A stretch of DNA of 64,000 nt. Source: CALKZN01 sp050633585. Its GTDB lineage: Bacteria > Pseudomonadota > Gammaproteobacteria > Arenicellales > Arenicellaceae. The translations under genes were made by a program, and so were the position numbers. Where the stretch lies: contig JBOEGT010000008.1 of NCBI GenBank assembly GCA_050633585.1, positions 1 to 64,000 of the forward strand, written 5' to 3'. Positions 17,684 through 26,991 of the stretch are shown here, piece by piece. The notes under the pieces were generated by a model. That model was given only the letters and a program-made list of their open reading frames with translations. It was not told the DNA's origin and made no database searches. Position 1 is the stretch's first letter, and each line of letters starts with the position of its first letter.

Positions 17684-18664
17684 ATGAACCTAATTTTAGA
17701 TGTCACTTTTATTATCGTTGGCCTTACTCTACTTGCATGGAGTGCCGACAAACTGGTTTTATATGCCGTGTCATTGGCAAAACACTTGCATATATCGCCT
17801 TTTCTCATCGGCATAGTCATCATTGGATTTGGCACATCCGCCCCTGAAATGCTTGTTTCAGCACTTGCCGCTCTAGATGATGTCGGTGGCATCGCTATTG
17901 GTAACGCGCTCGGCTCAAACATTGCCAACATTGGTCTAGTGTTAGGCTTTGCTGCACTATTTAGCCCTCTCCTTATTTCAAAAAAAGTGCTCAAAGCTGA
18001 TTTAAGCGTGCTTTTTGTTATCACCTTTTTGACTATCGGCTTACTTCTAGATCGGCACCTAAGCACTTTGGATGGAATCATACTGATATGCTCGTTAGTT
18101 GGTTTTTTGCTTTGGTCTGCCTACAACGACAAAAAAGAGGACAAAAGCACTACAAGCCAAGAAGAGGATGAATTTGACCTTGAGGGTCAGCCGGAAGAAT
18201 CATTACTCAAATCAAGCCTCTGGACATTGATCAGCCTCGCCTTATTACTAGGATCTTCCAAGATGCTGCTTGATGGGGCCGTTGGCATTTCTCAAGCGTT
18301 AGGCATTAGTGATTTAATGATTGGCTTAACTGTGGTTGCCATCGGGACGAGCATGCCAGAATTAGCCGCATCGATTGCGGCAGCCAAACAAAAACAAACT
18401 GGCTTAATTATTGGCAACATCCTAGGCTCGAATGCCTTTAACACACTAGGCGTACTCGGCATTGTTGGCCTGTTGAGTGACACCAACGTTGATCCTGAAG
18501 TGTTACAGCGTGATTTTACCGTTCTATTCACCATCATGATATTGTTGACCGCATTAGCTTTTTTGCGTGGCCGCTTAGGCAAGCTATCAGGCACTTTGTT
18601 ACTATCTTCGTATTTCGGGTATCTTGGCTTTTTGATATACAATGCGCTAACACTAGCCGCTTAA
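17684..18664 (+). CDS. yrbG: Calcium/sodium:proton antiporter, YrbG family
   Basis: 326 residues of the CaCA superfamily with about ten membrane segments in two inverted halves. Both ion-binding alpha repeats are visible: GFGTSAPEMLVSALAA and AIGTSMPELAASIAAA. The cytoplasmic loop between the halves is acidic and about 30 residues long (QEEDEFDLEGQPEE). YrbG is thought to exchange Ca2+ for Na+ or H+. It heads the yrbG-kdsD-kdsC-lpt run as in E. coli. Confidence 0.93.
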   Translation: MNLILDVTFIIVGLTLLAWSADKLVLYAVSLAKHLHISPFLIGIVIIGFGTSAPEMLVSALAALDDVGGIAIGNALGSNIANIGLVLGFAALFSPLLISKKVLKADLSVLFVITFLTIGLLLDRHLSTLDGIILICSLVGFLLWSAYNDKKEDKSTTSQEEDEFDLEGQPEESLLKSSLWTLISLALLLGSSKMLLDGAVGISQALGISDLMIGLTVVAIGTSMPELAASIAAAKQKQTGLIIGNILGSNAFNTLGVLGIVGLLSDTNVDPEVLQRDFTVLFTIMILLTALAFLRGRLGKLSGTLLLSSYFGYLGFLIYNALTLAA

Positions 18665-18729
18665 TCATTACGGAACCTTGAGACACACAATACATTTATC
18701 ACTACACAGCACTCAATAAACCAACCAAT

Positions 18730-19701
18730 ATGCCGAACAACCCCTACATCATCACTGCACAACGAGTGCTTGACCTAGAATCAGATGCTGTCCACGCGCT
18801 AAAGTCTCAACTCAATGATGACTTCATCAAGGCGTGTGATTTAATTCTTGATTGTTCTGGCCGCTTAATTGTCGTTGGTATTGGCAAGTCTGGACATATT
18901 GGCAATAAAATTGCCGCCACGTTTGCTAGCACTGGCACACCCGCGTTTTTTGTTCACCCAAGTGAGGCCAGCCACGGCGACCTTGGCATGATAACCAGCA
19001 AAGATATTGTCCTTGCGATCTCCAACTCTGGAGAAACACCTGAGATTCTGACAATACTGCCGATCCTCAAGCGAATGGGTGTTCGCTTAATTAGCTTGTG
19101 CGGCAAAACAAACTCTTCTATTGCTCAACATTCTGACGCTCTACTAAACAGCGGAGTAGAAAAAGAGGCGTGCCCGCTCAATCTCGCACCAACCACCAGC
19201 ACCACCGCCACCCTCGCCCTTGGAGACGCACTGGCCATGGCTGTGCTGGAAAGCCGTGAATTCAATGAGAATGATTTTGCTCGCTCGCATCCAGGCGGCG
19301 CACTCGGCAAACGCTTATTGCTCTATGTCGAAGATATTATGCAAAAAGATGGCAACATACCGCTGGTTGATGAGCACTCTACACTCGGCGATACATTGGA
19401 AGAGATGAGCAACAAAGCACTTGGCATGACAGGCGTCATCAACAACAACAACGAACTCGTCGGCATGTTTACCGACGGCGATTTGCGTCGCACCTTAATT
19501 GGGAGCGTGAATATCAATGAAATCCTGATCAAGAATGTGATGACAAAATCACCCTATACCGCTTCACCGAACATGCTGGCAGCTGAACTCGTATCAGTGA
19601 TGCAAGAAAAAGCGATCAATAGCGTTCTTGTCACCAACGAAAAACAACACATTATCGGCGCTTTAAACATGCAAGATCTTCTGCGTGCAGGGGTCATGTA
19701 A
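18730..19701 (+). CDS. kdsD: D-arabinose 5-phosphate isomerase
   Basis: 323 residues: an N-terminal SIS sugar-isomerase domain (GIGKSGHIGNKIAAT, SNSGETPEIL) and a C-terminal pair of CBS domains (about 205-323). Converts ribulose 5-phosphate to arabinose 5-phosphate, the first step to Kdo for LPS. Position after yrbG and before kdsC supports KdsD rather than the paralogous GutQ. Confidence 0.96.
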   Translation: MPNNPYIITAQRVLDLESDAVHALKSQLNDDFIKACDLILDCSGRLIVVGIGKSGHIGNKIAATFASTGTPAFFVHPSEASHGDLGMITSKDIVLAISNSGETPEILTILPILKRMGVRLISLCGKTNSSIAQHSDALLNSGVEKEACPLNLAPTTSTTATLALGDALAMAVLESREFNENDFARSHPGGALGKRLLLYVEDIMQKDGNIPLVDEHSTLGDTLEEMSNKALGMTGVINNNNELVGMFTDGDLRRTLIGSVNINEILIKNVMTKSPYTASPNMLAAELVSVMQEKAINSVLVTNEKQHIIGALNMQDLLRAGVM

Positions 19702-19723
19702 TGATGATGAGGACAGCATCACA

Positions 19724-20239
19724 ATGAAACCACCATACGACATTTCACCTGAACTCATTGAACAAGCTAAGAACATTCAATTAGCGCTATTTGACGTTGA
19801 CGGCGTGCTCACGGATGGATCTTTGTACTTTGATGCCAATGGCGAGGCCATGAAAAAATTTAATGCCTTAGATGGTCATGGTCTAAAAATGCTACAAAAT
19901 CAGGGCATAGCTGTTGGCATTATTAGCGCGCGCCAATCACCCGCATTGACAAACCGACTCAATGCCTTAGGCATTCAGCATCAATTGACAGGCATTAACA
20001 ACAAGTTAGTCGCCATGAACCACTTGCTACAAGAGCTTAATATTACCGCTGAACACACCTGCTTTACTGGCGACGATGTCATCGACATAGAAGTGATGCA
20101 AGCCTGCAAAATAAAGTTTAGTGTTGAAAATGGACACTATAGCGTCAAACATATTGCGGACTGGGTAACCCCAATGCCTGGCGGTTCTGGAGCCGTTCGC
20201 GCTATCTGCGACATTCTTCTTTACGCACACCATTCCTAA
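19724..20239 (+). CDS. kdsC: 3-deoxy-D-manno-octulosonate 8-phosphate phosphatase
   Basis: About 171 residues; HAD-family phosphatase with the catalytic FDVDGVLTDG motif and the conserved DGHGLKML region. Removes phosphate from Kdo-8-phosphate to give Kdo. I start at ATG 19724 (MKPPYDIS); an in-frame GTG at 19685 would overlap kdsD by 17 bases and add an N-terminal stretch atypical of the family. Followed by lptC. Confidence 0.95.
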   Translation: MKPPYDISPELIEQAKNIQLALFDVDGVLTDGSLYFDANGEAMKKFNALDGHGLKMLQNQGIAVGIISARQSPALTNRLNALGIQHQLTGINNKLVAMNHLLQELNITAEHTCFTGDDVIDIEVMQACKIKFSVENGHYSVKHIADWVTPMPGGSGAVRAICDILLYAHHS

Positions 20240-20262
20240 AACCGTCTATCTGATCAACATCA

Positions 20263-20718
20263 ATGAAACAGTTTGAAAATATTTTTTATATTGCCATCCT
20301 TGGACTCGTCGGCATGCTGAGCATTTGGCTTCAAACAGAAGTTCGCAATGAAAATCCTGCAACCATTGACTATTTAAACCGACACGACCCGGATTACTAC
20401 ATCGAGAACTTCACCACAACGGGCATGGATGAGTTTGGAAAACGTTCTTATGTGCTTGAAGCAGCACGTATGGCGCACTTCCCCGACGACGGATCGGCAT
20501 TACTCGATAATCCCCACCTTATCGAGTTCAATGAAAACTCAGCTCCTCGACATACTTATGCCAAATCGGGCTGGCTATCTGGCAATGGTCAAGACTTACT
20601 TCTTGAAGGGGATGTTAAAATTGTTCAAGAAGCTGGCTTTGGCCAAGCTGGCGGCACCTCACGAGCAAAAAAAATGAAGTTTAAATTAAATAAAGACGCT
20701 CAAAAGACACTCAAATAA
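20263..20718 (+). CDS. lptC: LPS export protein LptC
   Basis: 151 residues, shorter than the usual ~190. One N-terminal membrane anchor (about 6-23) and a periplasmic beta-jellyroll domain with the family stretch GMDEFGKRSYVLEAARM. LptC anchors the periplasmic LPS bridge to the LptB2FG transporter and passes LPS to LptA. Assignment rests largely on the kdsC-lptC-lptA-lptB order, with support from the sequence. Confidence 0.9.
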   Translation: MKQFENIFYIAILGLVGMLSIWLQTEVRNENPATIDYLNRHDPDYYIENFTTTGMDEFGKRSYVLEAARMAHFPDDGSALLDNPHLIEFNENSAPRHTYAKSGWLSGNGQDLLLEGDVKIVQEAGFGQAGGTSRAKKMKFKLNKDAQKTLK

Positions 20719-20836
20719 AGAAAATAAGTCCTCTAGAAACACGCTCTCCCAAAACACTTACCATCAACACTTTACATAAAAGCTAAAAAAATTCACATTC
20801 TCAAAGACTTACCATAAAAATGATATGGTATAGTTA

Positions 20837-20866
20837 TTGCTTGAGGCATTAATCCCACGCTAAAAT
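20837..20866 (+). promoter_or_regulatory. Candidate promoter upstream of lptA
   Basis: TTGCTT at 20837-20842 and TAAAAT at 20861-20866 with an 18-base spacer, within the 243-base lptC-lptA gap. A separate promoter for lptA-lptB-rpoN would parallel E. coli, where lptAB has its own sigma-E promoters; this one looks sigma-70-like rather than sigma-E-like. Confidence 0.33.
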
Positions 20867-20961
20867 AAAAACAAATAGCTAGACTATCAACCTCAATATC
20901 GGCTCGCATGTAACATACATCTACAGCATTCATTGACAACAACGGACAAATAAACAGCATC

Positions 20962-21717
20962 ATGATAAAACGATCGGCAAAAATCATTTTCTGCATAGCG
21001 CTTGGTTTACTCTTCTCAAACAGTTTTGCGCTAAGCACAGACAGAGACCAACCTGCCGATATTTCTTCGGATGAAGTTGATATTGACACAAATACAGGCC
21101 GACGAACATTTATAGGGAATGTCCGATTTGCCCAGGGCACGTTGCGTGTCAAAGGCGACAGAATTGATACCACTTTTAAAGATGGCAAGCTCGTTAAAGC
21201 GATTGCTTATGGCAAGCCTGCCGCTTTTAAACAACGCCCTGACGGCAAGGAAAATGATGTTGAAGGCCGTGGCCAGACAATCATCATGAATCAGACTAAC
21301 AATATACTTACATTAAAAAAAAGAGCCTCGTTAAAGCAAGGCTTCGATGTTGTTAAAGGGAATGTAATTATCTACAACATGAAAAACGACACTCTCAAAG
21401 TAAAAAGTGTCACACCAGGCGGAGTAAAAGGCTCTACAGGCAAAAATGCATCAGAAACCAAAGCTGCCCCAAAAACAGAAACAGATCCATTCTTTAAAGA
21501 AAAAACATCTGAATTAAAATCTGAGGCCAAGCCTGCTCAAAGCAGCAATGAAAAACCGCCCGTTGAAGTTCAGGTTATCCCAGGCAATACAAAACCCCTC
21601 ACTGAAGAACAAAAACCTAAAAAGCTAGTCTTGCCAGGACAGTCCAGTGACGCACAATCAGGTAGAGAAACCAATGGCCGTTCTCGATTGATTATCAAAC
21701 CTAAATCGAAGAAATAA
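20962..21717 (+). CDS. lptA: LPS transport periplasmic protein LptA with C-terminal extension
   Basis: 251 residues: signal peptide (about 1-24), OstA/LptA beta-jellyroll (about 25-160; ISSDEVDIDTNTGRRTF, FIGNVRFAQGTLRVKGD) and a charged, low-complexity tail of about 90 residues rich in Lys, Glu, Pro and Ser. LptA oligomers form the periplasmic bridge that carries LPS from LptC to LptD. E. coli LptA is 185 residues, so the tail is additional. The RBS is weak. Confidence 0.93.
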   Translation: MIKRSAKIIFCIALGLLFSNSFALSTDRDQPADISSDEVDIDTNTGRRTFIGNVRFAQGTLRVKGDRIDTTFKDGKLVKAIAYGKPAAFKQRPDGKENDVEGRGQTIIMNQTNNILTLKKRASLKQGFDVVKGNVIIYNMKNDTLKVKSVTPGGVKGSTGKNASETKAAPKTETDPFFKEKTSELKSEAKPAQSSNEKPPVEVQVIPGNTKPLTEEQKPKKLVLPGQSSDAQSGRETNGRSRLIIKPKSKK

Positions 21718-21747
21718 CCCACTATAAAAGTCGTCAAAAATAACTAT

Positions 21748-22473
21748 ATGAGTTTTTTAGAAACACATGACTTGGTCAAAAAATACAAAGGCCAAACAGT
21801 TGTCAACCGCGTAAACATTAGCGTGGAAAGCGGTGAAGTGGTTGGCCTGTTAGGCCCTAATGGCGCAGGCAAAACCACCAGCTTCTACATGATTGTCGGC
21901 CTGGTTCGCAGTGATGGCGGGCACATCACGCTTGACGGAGAAGAAATCAACCATCTTCCCATGCATGAACGGGCGCGGTTAGGTCTTGGTTACCTGCCTC
22001 AAGAAGCATCAATTTTCAGACGCTTAACGGTTGAAGAGAATTTAATGGCGGTTTTAGAAACACGCAAAAGCATCACAAAACGCGAACGTCGTCATCGTGT
22101 CGAACAATTATTGGAAGAGTTCAATATTGGCCACAAGCGCGACACATTAGGCATTTCTCTTTCAGGAGGAGAACGCCGACGTGTTGAAATCGCACGTGCG
22201 CTAGCGCTCAAACCTCAATTCATCTTACTCGATGAACCTTTTGCAGGCATCGACCCTATTTCAGTGGGTGATATACAACAAATCATTGATTATCTCCGTA
22301 ATAGCGGCATCGGCATTATTATTACTGATCACAATATTCGAGAGACTTTGAATATATGTGATAGAACATATATTCTTTCTGGCGGTGAAGTATTCACATC
22401 GGGTACGGCCGATCAAATCCTCCAGCACCAAGGAGTCAGGGATGTTTATCTAGGTTCTAACTTTAAGCTATAA
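21748..22473 (+). CDS. lptB: LPS export ABC transporter ATPase
   Basis: 241 residues, full length. Walker A GPNGAGKTT, Q-loop YLPQEASIF, signature LSGGERRR, Walker B FILLDEPFAGIDP and switch His in TDHNIRE. With LptF and LptG it extracts LPS from the inner membrane. Directly upstream of rpoN, the conserved gammaproteobacterial order. Confidence 0.97.
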   Translation: MSFLETHDLVKKYKGQTVVNRVNISVESGEVVGLLGPNGAGKTTSFYMIVGLVRSDGGHITLDGEEINHLPMHERARLGLGYLPQEASIFRRLTVEENLMAVLETRKSITKRERRHRVEQLLEEFNIGHKRDTLGISLSGGERRRVEIARALALKPQFILLDEPFAGIDPISVGDIQQIIDYLRNSGIGIIITDHNIRETLNICDRTYILSGGEVFTSGTADQILQHQGVRDVYLGSNFKL

Positions 22474-22497
22474 AGGGGCGACCTAGACACATTGATA

Positions 22498-23919
22498 ATG
22501 AAGCAATCCCTCAACATTAAACTCAGCCAAGGGCTAAAACTCACTCCACAGCTTCAGCAATCAATTCGCATACTCCAACTGTCTGTTATTGAACTCAACA
22601 CAGAGATTCAAGAAATGCTCGACACCAACCCTCTTTTAGAAGAAGAGCAAGTCAATACCGAAATAAGTAAAACAGAGCAGGAACAGCAAGCGCAAACTGA
22701 TGCCGACAACCAAGCCAAAGAGCAGGAATGGCAAAACAGTTTTGAAACACGACAAACATTAAGCAAATCACCCGTATCTGATGCGCCAGACATTTATGCC
22801 ACATCTGCCAGTCAAGACTCTTTAAAAGAAGAATTAATGTGGCAAATACAAATGACCACACTGTCTGAACGAGACAAACTCATTGCTGAAGCCATTATCT
22901 ACTCACTAAATGACCAAGGTTATTTACTCTTAGACAATGAAGAAATTGCTGACTTTTTACCACCTGAACTGGAAATTGAAGCAGACGAAATTGCGGTTAT
23001 CGTTAAACTCATTCAAACCTTTGAACCCACCGGAATTGCGGCTAGAAACCTACAAGAACGCTTACTCATTATTTTTCAGCAGCTAGAGACAAAAAGCATG
23101 GAAGCGGGAAAAAGTGATATCCATCAACTAGCCAAGGCGATTACCAGCGACCACTTAGAACTTCTCGCCAATCGCAATATCAGCGCACTCAAATCATGCT
23201 TAGACGTAGAACAAGATGAGCTAGTTGCTGCTATTCAATACATCCAAACCATCAATCCACATATTGAAAACCGCTTTGAGAAAGATGACAACCTCTACAT
23301 AATTCCAGATATTATTGTCAAGGAAATGAATAATGAGTGGATTGTGCAGGTAAATCCAAACATCAAGAAACAAATTAGATTGAACGACTCGTACATTTCA
23401 ATTCCAAAAGAAGACCTTACTGGGGAAGCCAGTAAATATATCTCTGAGTCATTGCAAGAAGCAAAATGGTTCCTGAAAAGCTTAAACAATCGTTATGACA
23501 CGCTCAAACGCGTTGCAACGGCCATTGTCTTAAATCAACGAGAGTTCTTTAAACATGGAGAAACGGCTTTAAAACCAATGGTACTGCAGCAAATTGCCGA
23601 AGAGCTTAAACTGCATGAGTCAACAATTTCTCGAGCCACTTCGAACAAATATATGCAAACGCCGCTTGGTGTTTATGAACTCAAGTACTTTTTTTCCACC
23701 AGCCTAGGCTCCAATGATGGCGAAGGCGTGAGTGCCACCGCAATTCGTTCAACCATTAAAGCACTCATCAACGAAGAAGAGAAAACTAAACCTATCAGTG
23801 ACAGTAAAATTGCTGCTATATTAGAAAATAAAGGCTTCAAAGTCGCGAGACGGACTGTTGCAAAATATCGTGAAGGAATGAATATTCCTTCTTCCAGTAA
23901 ACGTAAACCTTTAGTGTGA
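22498..23919 (+). CDS. rpoN: RNA polymerase sigma-54 factor
   Basis: About 473 residues from ATG 22498 (a TTG two codons earlier is less likely). Region I is Gln/Leu-rich (KLTPQLQQSIRILQLS), followed by an acidic linker, the core-binding region, the helix-turn-helix (LHESTISRATSNKYMQTP) and the C-terminal RpoN box ARRTVAKYRE. Sigma-54 needs AAA+ activators and reads -24/-12 promoters. Followed by hpf as in E. coli. Confidence 0.97.
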   Translation: MKQSLNIKLSQGLKLTPQLQQSIRILQLSVIELNTEIQEMLDTNPLLEEEQVNTEISKTEQEQQAQTDADNQAKEQEWQNSFETRQTLSKSPVSDAPDIYATSASQDSLKEELMWQIQMTTLSERDKLIAEAIIYSLNDQGYLLLDNEEIADFLPPELEIEADEIAVIVKLIQTFEPTGIAARNLQERLLIIFQQLETKSMEAGKSDIHQLAKAITSDHLELLANRNISALKSCLDVEQDELVAAIQYIQTINPHIENRFEKDDNLYIIPDIIVKEMNNEWIVQVNPNIKKQIRLNDSYISIPKEDLTGEASKYISESLQEAKWFLKSLNNRYDTLKRVATAIVLNQREFFKHGETALKPMVLQQIAEELKLHESTISRATSNKYMQTPLGVYELKYFFSTSLGSNDGEGVSATAIRSTIKALINEEEKTKPISDSKIAAILENKGFKVARRTVAKYREGMNIPSSSKRKPLV

Positions 23920-23974
23920 GGTACTAAATCAGTAATCATTTTTTCCGATTAACTAAAATAAAAAAGAGGTCCCT

Positions 23975-24295
23975 ATGCAAATTAATATCACTGGCCATCA
24001 ACTTGACTTAACCGATTCGCTAAAAGTCCATGTTAATGACAAGCTCTCGAAATTAGAGCGTCACTTCGACCACATCACAAGCATAGATGTTGTTCTTAAT
24101 GTCGAAAAAATCCGCCAACAGGCCGAAGCGGTAATCAATGCCAAGGGCATTTCAATTCATGCCAATGCTGAATCTGGGAACATGTACAATTCAATCGATA
24201 TGCTTGCGCAAAAACTGGACGCGCAGGTACTAAAACATAAAGAAAAAATTTCCAATCACCATAAGAAAGAGGCCGCTAAAGTTGTGAATGGCTAG
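23975..24295 (+). CDS. hpf: Ribosome hibernation promoting factor, short form
   Basis: 106 residues, the short Hpf/YfiA class, with the fold-defining start MQINITGHQLDLTDSLK and the IRQQAEAVINAKG segment. Binds the 30S decoding centre in starved cells and promotes 100S dimers together with RMF. RBS AGAGG is well placed. In E. coli ptsN follows; here there is a 199-base gap with a structured element, then rapZ. Confidence 0.94.
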   Translation: MQINITGHQLDLTDSLKVHVNDKLSKLERHFDHITSIDVVLNVEKIRQQAEAVINAKGISIHANAESGNMYNSIDMLAQKLDAQVLKHKEKISNHHKKEAAKVVNG

Positions 24296-24349
24296 CTTAA
24301 AATATGTAATAACGTATTAGAAAAATTTCTTTAAAACTTAACGAGTATC

Positions 24350-24431
24350 AAAGCCAAAGCATATAGACTAATATCTTGCTTTAATAGCAATATACCGTTT
24401 TCGGTAATACATAGTCAGCTTTGGCTTTTTT
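24350..24431 (+). terminator. Branched RNA-like structure with terminator tail between hpf and rapZ
   Basis: A perfect 11-bp outer stem (AAAGCCAAAGC at 24350-24360 with GCTTTGGCTTT at 24418-24428) runs into six T (24426-24431). The 57-base interior folds further: GACTA with TAGTC, TTGC-loop-GCAA around 24376-24390, and a perfect TACCG-TTTT-CGGTA hairpin at 24393-24406. It can end transcription from rpoN-hpf, but the complex interior is unusual for a plain terminator. It lies about 63 bases before rapZ. Confidence 0.6.
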
Positions 24432-24494
24432 GCGCCTAGTTCACTCATGCCTATTAAGCACGACAAAAACTTAAGAACATAATTACGACAAAAC

Positions 24495-25379
24495 ATGCAA
24501 AAAAATCGTTTCATTGTTATTAGCGGCATGTCTGGCTCAGGTAAATCCGTTGCATTAAATGCTCTCGAAGATTTAGGGTACTACTGCATTGACAACTTAC
24601 CTGCAATTCTTCTCGGAGAAACGGCTGAAAAATTATTAAAAGCTGAAGCGTTTAATCGGCAAACACCCGAAAAAGCGATCAAAATTGCAGTTAGCATTGA
24701 TTCACGTAACAAAGAGTTCTTGCAAGGCATCTCTAAACAATTAGACAGCCTCAATCAACATGTGACCAACCAAATTATTTTCTTAGACGCTAATGACCAG
24801 ACAATCATTAAACGTTACAGTGAAACACGCCGAAAACATCCACTCACCAATCGAAATGTATCGCTGCTCGAAGCAATACATCTAGACCGCTCCATGTTGA
24901 GTTCATTGCAAGAACGAGCGGATATTGAAATTAACACCACGCACCATACCCCGCATCAATTACGCGCATTAATGCGTGATTATGCCGCGACCGCTGAAAG
25001 CTCACCTATCACTGTATTATTCCAATCCTTTGGATTCAAATACGGTGCTCCCAACGATGTGGATTTCATTTTTGACGTCCGCTGCCTTCCAAACCCTTAT
25101 TGGCATGAGCATCTACGAGAACAAACAGGCCTTGAAGAACCCGTTCGTGATTTTTTGAGCTCACACGATAATGTGGCAAACATGCAATATGACATTCAAT
25201 CATTTATCGAAAAGTGGCTCCCACACTTTCAAGCAGAAAACCGCAGCTATTTAAACATCGGCATTGGTTGCACCGGAGGCAAACACCGATCAGTCTTCAT
25301 TAGCTCAAAACTTGCTGAACACTTCAGGCTCAATCAAGCGATTCATACTCAAATAAGACATCGTGAATTAAATATTTAA
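24495..25379 (+). CDS. rapZ: RNase adapter / nucleotide-binding protein RapZ
   Basis: 294 residues. N-terminal Walker A GMSGSGKS, and the conserved C-terminal domain with GCTGGKHRSV. In E. coli RapZ binds the sRNA GlmZ and guides RNase E to it, linking amino-sugar precursor levels to glmS expression. In E. coli it lies after ptsN and before npr; here both PTS-Ntr genes are absent and mgtE follows. Confidence 0.95.
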   Translation: MQKNRFIVISGMSGSGKSVALNALEDLGYYCIDNLPAILLGETAEKLLKAEAFNRQTPEKAIKIAVSIDSRNKEFLQGISKQLDSLNQHVTNQIIFLDANDQTIIKRYSETRRKHPLTNRNVSLLEAIHLDRSMLSSLQERADIEINTTHHTPHQLRALMRDYAATAESSPITVLFQSFGFKYGAPNDVDFIFDVRCLPNPYWHEHLREQTGLEEPVRDFLSSHDNVANMQYDIQSFIEKWLPHFQAENRSYLNIGIGCTGGKHRSVFISSKLAEHFRLNQAIHTQIRHRELNI

Positions 25380-25548
25380 CTCTCCAAGGCCTTTAAACGT
25401 TAACCACGGACCTCAATTAAGAGTCAAACCGAGAGGCAAAAGCCACTATCAACATTTCTATGACACTGTCATTAGAAAAATAAGGAACCACTGTTTTTGA
25501 TCAGAAAATGAAATCTCAACAATGTTCAAATTAGTTTAAAATAACGTG

Positions 25549-26892
25549 ATGCAAGCAAACAGCTCTGATCAATTAAAACAATTAATACATATCCAGCAGG
25601 AAGGGGATATTGATGAGCTAGTGGCATTTCTTGAGGATTGCCACCCAGCTGACATTGCCGATTTAATTGAAAGTAGCGAGCCCAGCAAGCGCACAGACAT
25701 ATGGAATAATGTAGAAATTACTCAAGCCGGGGAAGTTCTAAAAGAACTCAATGAGGGCGTCCTTGAACAAGTGATTGACGAAGTTGAAAAACCCCGTTTA
25801 GTCGAATCAGTCACCTACTTAGACATTGATGATATTGCTGACATTATTCCTGAATTACCGGAAGACATCATCGCGGATGTTTTATTAGCCATCGATCGAG
25901 AAACGCGTCGGTCTCTTGGCGAGGTTTTAGCTTACCCTGAAGACAGTGCTGGCGGCCTCATGAACACCGATGCGGTTGTAGTTCGAGATGATATTTCGGT
26001 AGATGTTGCGTTACGATTCTTACGCTTAAAGGACGACTTACCCAACAATACTGATGCTATTTTTTTAGTGAATAAAAATAGTGAGTTATCCGGCATTATA
26101 CCCATCAATGCATTAATCACCTCAAAACCAGACCAGATCGTCTCGGCGTATGTTTTAGAGGACCCTATCATCTTCAATGTTCTTGATGAAGACGATACTG
26201 TTGCAAAGCACTTTGCTGATTACAACTTAATCTCCGCTCCAGTCGTCGATGAAAAGAATAAACTGGTGGGGCGAATCACCATTGATGACGTCGTCGATGT
26301 CATCATTGAAGATGCGGAACAAGAAGCCTTAGCACGTGCTGGTTTACGCCAAGAAGAAGACATTTTTGCACCCGTCTCCAAAAGCGCTCAAAACAGAGCA
26401 TTGTGGCTCGGCGTCAACCTCATTACCGCGTTAATTGGATCATGGGTCATCAGTCAATTTGAAGGCAGCATTCAACAATTAGTCGCCCTTGCGGTGCTCA
26501 TGCCTATCATTGCGAGCATGGGTGGAAACGCCGGGATTCAAACCTTAACTATCGTGATTCGAGGCCTCGGAAATGGCACTATTCAAAAAGGAAATATTTG
26601 GCGACTTATTAAAAAAGAATCTCTAGTCGGTGGACTTAACGGCATTATTTGGGCAATCATTATGGGTGGGATTGCCGCCATTTGGTTCAATGATATGGGC
26701 CTTGGCCTAATCATAGCGCTTGCGTTATTAATTAATTTAATCATCAGCGCTATTGCAGGCGTCATACTACCTATTATTTTTGAAAAAATGGATATAGACC
26801 CTGCCCTTGCAGGCGGCGTTGCTTTGACAACCGTGACTGATGTAGTCGGTTACTTTTCTGTACTTGGCTTAGCTGCTTGGTTATTACTATAA
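25549..26892 (+). CDS. mgtE: Magnesium transporter MgtE
   Basis: About 447 residues: N-terminal superhelical MgtE_N domain (about 10-125), tandem CBS domains (about 130-250) that sense Mg2+, and five membrane segments (about 283-447) with the pore signature MPIIASMGGNAGIQTLT. Takes up Mg2+ down its gradient. I start at ATG 25549; the GTG immediately before it is in frame. The 166-base leader shows no recognisable M-box riboswitch. Confidence 0.95.
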   Translation: MQANSSDQLKQLIHIQQEGDIDELVAFLEDCHPADIADLIESSEPSKRTDIWNNVEITQAGEVLKELNEGVLEQVIDEVEKPRLVESVTYLDIDDIADIIPELPEDIIADVLLAIDRETRRSLGEVLAYPEDSAGGLMNTDAVVVRDDISVDVALRFLRLKDDLPNNTDAIFLVNKNSELSGIIPINALITSKPDQIVSAYVLEDPIIFNVLDEDDTVAKHFADYNLISAPVVDEKNKLVGRITIDDVVDVIIEDAEQEALARAGLRQEEDIFAPVSKSAQNRALWLGVNLITALIGSWVISQFEGSIQQLVALAVLMPIIASMGGNAGIQTLTIVIRGLGNGTIQKGNIWRLIKKESLVGGLNGIIWAIIMGGIAAIWFNDMGLGLIIALALLINLIISAIAGVILPIIFEKMDIDPALAGGVALTTVTDVVGYFSVLGLAAWLLL

Positions 26893-26991
26893 GCCTCCAC
26901 AATGAAGATAAAGACAATAACAGTCAACACATAGAACACGACACATTAGCACTACTGCCATACTGAAACACACGCAATAAACACTCTAACT

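Noticed and set aside
25380..25548. Possible M-box magnesium riboswitch upstream of mgtE
   Set aside because: The leader is only about 166 bases and shows no conserved M-box core or terminator stem that I could identify.
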